Part shown: piece by piece, positions 59,422 through 64,000 of the stretch
Layout of the letters: the number at the start of each line of letters is the position of its first letter
How positions within the stretch are numbered: position 1 is the stretch's first letter
Assembly (NCBI GenBank): GCA_002503985.1
Contig: DASW01000009.1
Span: 1 to 64,000, forward strand
Length of the DNA: 64,000 nt
Source of the DNA: Thermoplasmata archaeon UBA61
Lineage (GTDB): Archaea; Thermoplasmatota; Thermoplasmata; Lutacidiplasmatales; UBA184
Direction of reading: 5' to 3'
The notes under the pieces: model-generated
What the model was told of the DNA's origin: nothing
Database searches by the model: none
What the model saw: only the letters and a program-made list of their open reading frames with translations
Translations under genes and position numbers: made by a program

Positions 59422-60490
59422 CGGCGACCGTCGCCTCCCCCACGGTGATCCACGAAAGGAACCGGCACCGGTTCCGCCCCCCGTAGAGCGTGTTGCCGCC
59501 GACCGCGATGGTCACGGTACCGGCCTCCTCGTCCTCGGCCTGCGGAACGCCGGGCGCGAGCTCCGGGTTGAGACCGAGGGCGAACAGCGCGACCGTCTCC
59601 CGGCCCCGGGGGGCCCGACCGAACTCGGTCTCGAACGCCTCTCCCCCCTCCGTATACCAGTAATTGCGGAGCTTGCCGCCCTCGACCTCCCACTGGCCCC
59701 CGTCGACCCGGCCGGGCGAGAGGAAGCTCGGGCGGTTGGCGACCACCGTCCCCTCGGCCGATGTCTCGTCCACCGCGACCACGACCGACCCGGCCGGAGC
59801 CGCCACCATCACGCGGCCGCGGCGCCGGTCGTCCGCGTCGACTAACCCGTCGTCAAGCCATGGCACTCGGCCTCGCAAGCGAAGCTTCAGGTCGGTGCCG
59901 TTCGCCGCGGTGAGGCGAAGCTCGCGACCCTTGAGGAGGAGGGCCGCCGCGCGTCGCCCGTCCTTTCGGAGCGTCACGCCATCGACGTCGGTGATCCCGC
60001 GAATGAGCTGGCTCCGCCACATCGCTCCCGGCACCCCCCAGTGCTCGGCCTGCGCGTCCGAGGCGTAGCCAAGAAGGCAGCGGACCGCGCGCAGATGCGC
60101 GCTCCTCGCGGCCGAAAGCCATTCGTCGTCCGCGCCGAGGAACGGAGCGAGCAGGGGAGGGGGGAGAGCATGGAGGCGCGGCCGGTCGGCCGGGCCCGGG
60201 AAGTAGACGAGGGCGTCCGCGCGTTCGAGCGCCGCGCGGACGGGCCGGGACAGTCCGGCCCAGCGGCGCGACGAGGGCGAGCTCTCGACGCTCCGCCAGA
60301 ACGCGGCCTCGTCCTCGAGGAGAAGGAACGCACGGGCTCCGATACGACGCGCCTCGGTGACGCAGGCGGCCGCCCACGGGAGCGTGTGGTTCCAGCTGAC
60401 CACGACGACGTGCTCTCCCCGTCGCACGCCGAGCGCGCTCGTCACGAGCGCGCGGGCGACCGCGGGAGGCGTCGCCTCGTCGGGGGCCAT
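59381..60490 (-). CDS. M29-like aminopeptidase family protein
   Basis: A 369-residue protein resembling M29 (aminopeptidase T) enzymes: ALGVRRGEHVVVVSWNHTL at the start, GTVVANRPSFLSPG, and the GGNTLYGGRNRCRFLSWI end segment. In M29 the corresponding C-terminal stretch carries a His and an Asp that bind metal; here Leu-Ser-Trp is seen, so metal binding may be lost. Activity is uncertain. TATA-like ccttaatc lies ~30 nt upstream of the ATG. Confidence 0.68.
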   Translation of the reverse strand: MAPDEATPPAVARALVTSALGVRRGEHVVVVSWNHTLPWAAACVTEARRIGARAFLLLEDEAAFWRSVESSPSSRRWAGLSRPVRAALERADALVYFPGPADRPRLHALPPPLLAPFLGADDEWLSAARSAHLRAVRCLLGYASDAQAEHWGVPGAMWRSQLIRGITDVDGVTLRKDGRRAAALLLKGRELRLTAANGTDLKLRLRGRVPWLDDGLVDADDRRRGRVMVAAPAGSVVVAVDETSAEGTVVANRPSFLSPGRVDGGQWEVEGGKLRNYWYTEGGEAFETEFGRAPRGRETVALFALGLNPELAPGVPQAEDEEAGTVTIAVGGNTLYGGRNRCRFLSWITVGEATVAVDGAPLCDRGKVL

Positions 60491-60517
60491 GGTAACCCCG
60501 AAGGAGAAGAGGCTCCC

Positions 60518-60525
60518 GATTAAGG
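60518..60525 (-). promoter_or_regulatory. TATA-like ccttaatc of the M29-like gene
   Basis: Lies 28-35 nt upstream of ATG 60490 on the minus strand. Confidence 0.5.
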
Positions 60526-61845
60526 ATTCGAATACCGCCAGCGAGCCACGATTTCGGACGAGCGAGCGCCCGGTAGCGAGAGCTCGCGGGCGACGGCGAT
60601 CAGGACCCGCTGGGCGTCTACATGCGTGGGGGAGAACCCGGACGGCGTGAGCGACCCGGGGAAACGGGCCCACCCGTCCTCCCGTTCGGCCGCTCTTCGT
60701 ACGACCTCCGCGACGCGGCGGCCCCGCGCGAAGTCCGCGAGGTCGCTCCGCAGGGCCTGCGATACGCGAGCCCGTCGCGCGAGGTCGAGCCACGCGATGA
60801 GCTTCTCCGGCCGATGCCGACGGCGGCTCGCTCCTCGGCCCAGTACCCCGTTGAAGTAGAGGAACGGCCCGTCGACCTCCATGGCCTCGATCAGCGTGCG
60901 GCTGCCGGTGACCACCCGCAGCTCGGCGCTCCGGAAGCGGGAGCGCCAAGTCGTAGGGGCGACCGGGGCCGTGACGACGGCTAGCCCCGGTGCCCCCTCG
61001 ACGCTCGGCCACGGGCGAGGGGACCGAACGTAGAGCGTCACCGGCGGATGGACTCCGGAGAGCCCCCGCAGAACCTCGGGGGCTACCCGCTCGGCGCTCG
61101 AAGGGCTCGCGTACCATACCCACTCACGCCGTCCTCGTCTCCCCCGGTGGGGGGTCCCTGAGGGCGGGCGATGTCCCGAACCGAGGGGACCGGTCTGGAC
61201 CGCCTCCGGGAACTCGTGCCGGAACGCCGGGTCCGGACGGAACGTCGCGAAGACGTGGAGGACGTTCGACCGGTCGAATCCCCGGAACGCTCGGAACGCC
61301 GAGCGGAATGCTTCGACCTCGTGCGCTCCTTTGACCGCGCGGTACCGCGGCCCGATGGCCCGCGCCGGAACCCCGCCCTCGCGCAGTCGCTCCCGGGTCT
61401 CCACCGCGCTCGGGAGCGTCCGGGCGAACTCCTCCAGGCTCACGTGCAATGTTTGGTCCGGCCCGTACGCCTCCTCGACGTTCCGGGCCTCCACTTCCCA
61501 GGGACCCCCACGACCGAAGCGGACCGGCTGGCTCGGTCCGGCGCTCACTTGCCAACAGGGAGCCACCGTCAGCGCCACCCGCGCGCGACGGCGGACCCGG
61601 TCCCGGCGCTCGAGGGGCGGCCACTCCCAGGGACCGTCAACGTTCGGTGGGAGCGGACGTCCCGGCTCTCGGTAGAGGATGAGGCGGAAGCCCACGCGCG
61701 CGAGATGACGTCCCGCGGCGAGGACCTCCTCGATGTCCCCGAGGCCGCCGCCGACGACCGCCGGAAAGAGGTAGACATCCACGCCCCCCGCTCGGGGGGG
61801 GGCTTCAGTCGACGGTCCGGTAGAGCGTCCAGAGTGCGAAGGCAT
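60520..61845 (-). CDS. Possible GT-B-like glycosyltransferase
   Basis: A 441-residue protein of uncertain family. A Gly-rich N-terminal loop (FPAVVGGGLGDIEEVLAAG), a nucleotide-sugar-like AELRVVTGSRTLIEAMEV segment near the C-terminal half and a FLYFNG strand suggest a GT-B fold, but no catalytic motif confirms it. No transmembrane segment. If translation starts at ATG 61845 it overlaps the upstream GNAT gene by 41 bases; a GTG at 61782 would avoid this overlap. Confidence 0.5.
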   Translation of the reverse strand: MPSHSGRSTGPSTEAPPRAGGVDVYLFPAVVGGGLGDIEEVLAAGRHLARVGFRLILYREPGRPLPPNVDGPWEWPPLERRDRVRRRARVALTVAPCWQVSAGPSQPVRFGRGGPWEVEARNVEEAYGPDQTLHVSLEEFARTLPSAVETRERLREGGVPARAIGPRYRAVKGAHEVEAFRSAFRAFRGFDRSNVLHVFATFRPDPAFRHEFPEAVQTGPLGSGHRPPSGTPHRGRRGRREWVWYASPSSAERVAPEVLRGLSGVHPPVTLYVRSPRPWPSVEGAPGLAVVTAPVAPTTWRSRFRSAELRVVTGSRTLIEAMEVDGPFLYFNGVLGRGASRRRHRPEKLIAWLDLARRARVSQALRSDLADFARGRRVAEVVRRAAEREDGWARFPGSLTPSGFSPTHVDAQRVLIAVARELSLPGARSSEIVARWRYSNP

Positions 61846-62743
61846 GCCGGAACCCCCCGGCTTCGAGGGCGGCGCGCCCCCGTACGTTGTCGTCCGCCAT
61901 CATGCAGAGGATCCGCGGGGCCTTCCACGCGGTGCACCAGGCCCCGGCGATCCGTAGGAGGGCTCCCGCGAGCTCGGGGTCCACCGATTCTCCGAGGACC
62001 GGCGCGGCCAGGTACGCCGCTTCTGTCGCGGTCGAGACCGACGCCGAGAGGTACGCCTCGGGTCCGTGGCCGCGGTCGACGACCCAAGCGGCCTCTTGGG
62101 AGCCTAGGATGCGGTTCGTAAGCGGAGAGCTCAGGAACATTCCCGCATACGTGGGCAGGACCTCCTCGACCGCGGGAGGGGTCTGCCGACGGAGGAGCTC
62201 CACGAGCGCGGACGCGTCCCCTCGGCGGAACGGGCGGACCGCGGGGTTCCCCGCAGGACCTGCCCCGAGCTGTGCGGGGGACTCGTGGACGAACTGGCCC
62301 CTCGCCCGGAGCGCTCGGTACCCGAGCGATTCGTAGAGGGTCCGTGCGGGGGTGTTGGTCTCGAGGACATCCAGCACGACGTACCTCCGCTTGGCCCGCC
62401 TGGCCGTCCGACGGGCCTCGTCCAACATCCCCTTCGCGTAACCCCGGCGGCGGTGTGTCGGGTCCACGACCACGCTGCTCACGTAGGCGGCGCGACGAGG
62501 GAACGAGACCAGCGTCATCGCCACCGGTCGGTCGTCGACCTCGACGACCAGAAAGCGGAAGATCGGCCGGCCGAAGAGCTGCAAGAGCCCCACGATCAAA
62601 CGGGTGTCCCACCGGAAGACGCGGCGGACGACCTTCTCGAACTCTTCGGGACGTTTTCCCAGGAGCGCGGATTCCTCGGGGAACTCCCGGTCGATGAGCG
62701 GGAAGATGTGCGGGATGTCCGCGCGCCGGACGTCCCGGATCAT
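61805..62743 (-). CDS. Tandem double-GNAT acetyltransferase
   Basis: A 312-residue protein with two GNAT domains. The first (~1-150) has SSVVVDPTHRRRGYAKGML as a full acetyl-CoA loop, with ARTLYESLGYRAL following. The second (~165-312) lacks a clear Q/RxxGxG loop and may be a non-catalytic half. Tandem GNAT proteins use one active domain. The substrate is unknown. The start ATG overlaps the HEAT-repeat gene stop as ATGA. Confidence 0.82.
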   Translation of the reverse strand: MIRDVRRADIPHIFPLIDREFPEESALLGKRPEEFEKVVRRVFRWDTRLIVGLLQLFGRPIFRFLVVEVDDRPVAMTLVSFPRRAAYVSSVVVDPTHRRRGYAKGMLDEARRTARRAKRRYVVLDVLETNTPARTLYESLGYRALRARGQFVHESPAQLGAGPAGNPAVRPFRRGDASALVELLRRQTPPAVEEVLPTYAGMFLSSPLTNRILGSQEAAWVVDRGHGPEAYLSASVSTATEAAYLAAPVLGESVDPELAGALLRIAGAWCTAWKAPRILCMMADDNVRGRAALEAGGFRHAFALWTLYRTVD

Positions 62744-64000
62744 CCGAGGTCCTCGTCCTCGGCCGAAGAGGGCAGCGCGGTCTCGAAGAGCGCCCGAAGC
62801 GTCGGGGTCGGTTGGTCCGGCTGGAGCTCGGGAAGCGGGAGGCGGGCGAATCGGTCGAGCTCCTCCTCGCTCAGGCGTTCGAGAGCGTCCACGAGCGAGC
62901 GGTGGATGAGCGGGTCCGGGACGCCGTGCGAGAGCCGACCCAGCGCTTGGACCGCGGCATCGAAGAGACGGCTCTCGGCGTCCGACGCGAGGCGGTCGTC
63001 CGTGACCATCTCGGGAGAGGGAGGGATGGCCCCGGTGGGCCGGGTCTGGTAGAGGAGGCGGACGAGGTCCTCTCGCGCGCCGTCGTCCCGGAGGTTCCCG
63101 AGCGCCCAGACCGCCGCGAGCCGGACCTCGGCCGCCGGGTCATGGAGCCCGTCACGCAGACGGGGCGCAGCCTCGGCGAGACCGAGACGCCCCAGCGCGT
63201 ACGTCGCGCCCCGCCGGGCCCACGGGTGCTCGTCGCGGAGGCACTCCAAGAGCGGGGCGAGGTCGTCCGGGGTCCCGACCGTCCCGAGCGCGACCGCCGC
63301 GGCGCCCCGGACCGACCAGTACGGGTCGTGAAGATGCTCGAGCGCGACGGGTCGGGCCTCGGGGATGCCCATCTCCCCGAGCGCGTGGACCGCGCAGACG
63401 CGGATCCATGGAGAAGGGTGTTCAGCCCAGGAGATGAGCGGCGGGATGGCCGAGGGGTCCCCGATACGACCGAGGGCCACGAGGACCGCCGGCTTCTCCC
63501 ACGTCTCGGGGGTCGTTAGGAGGCGGAGGAGGAGCGGGGCGCTCTCGCGGTCCCGGTGGCGACCCGCCACGACGGCCGCGGCGACTCGGACCCGACGCGC
63601 GGGGTCCTCGAGGAACGGGCGGACGGTGGCCCAGTGGTCCGGCTCCGAGGACCTTCCGACCCCGAGAACCGCCTCGCGGCGGACCCGGTCGACCGGGTCC
63701 TTCAACATCCGTTCGAGCGAACGGAACGCCTCCTCCGGCCCGATGCGGCCGAGCGCGGCGGCCACGGCCTGGCGAACGGCCGGAACCGGGTCGTCGGTCT
63801 TGCGGTCGAGCGAGGGGATCGACCGGGCGTCCGCGAGCGCGGCGAGCGCGAGCGCGGCCTTCGCACGCACCCCGGCCTCAGGGTCGTCGAGCGCTCGTTC
63901 TATCGTCGCTCGGCTGTCGGCGCGACGGATCGCCCCGAGCGCCTCGACTGCGGCCGCCCGGACCTGAGGGTCCGGGTCGTTGACTGCGGTGCCGAGCGTC
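62740..64000 (-). CDS. HEAT-repeat protein, 5' end outside the window
   Basis: The frame stays open from the stop at 62740 to the window end and keeps the repeat pattern past the GTG at 63870, so the gene continues beyond 64000. At least nine HEAT/PBS-type repeats are seen (for example DPVPAVRQAVAAALGRIG, DPVDRVRREAVLGVGRSS, HDPYWSVRGAAAVALGTVG). It forms an alpha-solenoid for protein interaction. A Glu-rich C-terminal tail ends it. It is coupled to the double-GNAT gene. Confidence 0.85.
   Translation of the reverse strand, partial: TLGTAVNDPDPQVRAAAVEALGAIRRADSRATIERALDDPEAGVRAKAALALAALADARSIPSLDRKTDDPVPAVRQAVAAALGRIGPEEAFRSLERMLKDPVDRVRREAVLGVGRSSEPDHWATVRPFLEDPARRVRVAAAVVAGRHRDRESAPLLLRLLTTPETWEKPAVLVALGRIGDPSAIPPLISWAEHPSPWIRVCAVHALGEMGIPEARPVALEHLHDPYWSVRGAAAVALGTVGTPDDLAPLLECLRDEHPWARRGATYALGRLGLAEAAPRLRDGLHDPAAEVRLAAVWALGNLRDDGAREDLVRLLYQTRPTGAIPPSPEMVTDDRLASDAESRLFDAAVQALGRLSHGVPDPLIHRSLVDALERLSEEELDRFARLPLPELQPDQPTPTLRALFETALPSSAEDEDLG

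Noticed and set aside
60520..60545. TTCGAAT on the minus strand that looks like a tRNA T-loop
   Set aside because: The flanking bases do not pair into a T-stem, there is no acceptor or anticodon stem, and the site is the end of a coding frame.
63870..64000. Treating GTG 63870 as the start of the HEAT-repeat gene
   Set aside because: The frame remains open to the window edge and keeps the HEAT pattern (DPDPQVRAAAVEALGAI), so the gene is incomplete here.

Overview
The window comes from a GC-rich archaeon. Archaeal markers include RNA polymerase subunit L (Rpb11), TFS, Alba, LSm, ribosomal proteins S15 and L37e, archaeosine synthase, a Taw2-type wyosine enzyme, a Hef-type helicase and a RecJ/GAN-like DHH protein. 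A bacterial-type GyrA together with a short OB-fold SSB of crenarchaeal type points to the Thermoplasmata (Thermoplasmatota), probably one of the high-GC terrestrial or sediment lineages. That placement is inference; no 16S rRNA is present. No CRISPR array, insertion sequence, integrase or other mobile element was seen. Genes are tightly packed, with no gene-free stretch above about 300 bp. Many have a TATA-like box 25-35 nt before the start codon, which fits leaderless transcripts and decided several GTG/TTG starts.

Layout. 1-5295: three tandem TPR proteins, the third with an N-terminal STAND-like P-loop ATPase; the first is cut by the window edge. 5307-12350: UbiE-type methyltransferase, aminotransferase, TrmB-type regulator coupled to Taw2, aspartase/fumarase and an RDD membrane protein. 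12271-21444: Alba, tRNA-Leu(GAG), a pyruvate-kinase-like enzyme, asnS with a TFS gene, purD, rpoL and kptA. 21503-31179: glycosyltransferase, Hef-type helicase, dUTPase, Bat-like regulator, a coupled UbiD-UbiA pair, arcS overlapping tRNA-Val(TAC), and a DUF981-like membrane protein.

31308-40072: GNAT and Nudix-like genes, then a phosphate/polyphosphate-looking block: a PhoU-type regulator, a SixA-like phosphatase, two overlapping thymidylate-kinase-like genes, PPX/GppA-HD and CHAD. A solitary DNA methyltransferase follows. 40098-50684: HAD phosphatase, TrxB-like flavoprotein, carA-carB, a thioredoxin-fold/Lrp-RAM fusion, SSB, a TPR protein and TrpRS. 50777-58832: two small paralogous winged-helix-like proteins, an overlapping S15-DHH-gyrA-zinc ribbon operon, DHPS, a small P-loop kinase, LSm and L37e. 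58825-64000: alkylbase glycosylase, M29-like protein, a possible glycosyltransferase, double GNAT and a HEAT-repeat protein that runs off the end.

Functionally the window is mostly information processing (transcription, translation, tRNA modification, DNA repair), nucleotide and pyrimidine/purine precursor synthesis (CarAB, PurD, dUTPase, TMK-like) and possibly quinone synthesis (UbiE, UbiD, UbiA). The best candidate for an undescribed system is the block at 32907-38513. It holds two TMK-like kinases, one with Arg in place of the Walker A Lys, embedded among PPX, CHAD, SixA and PhoU genes.
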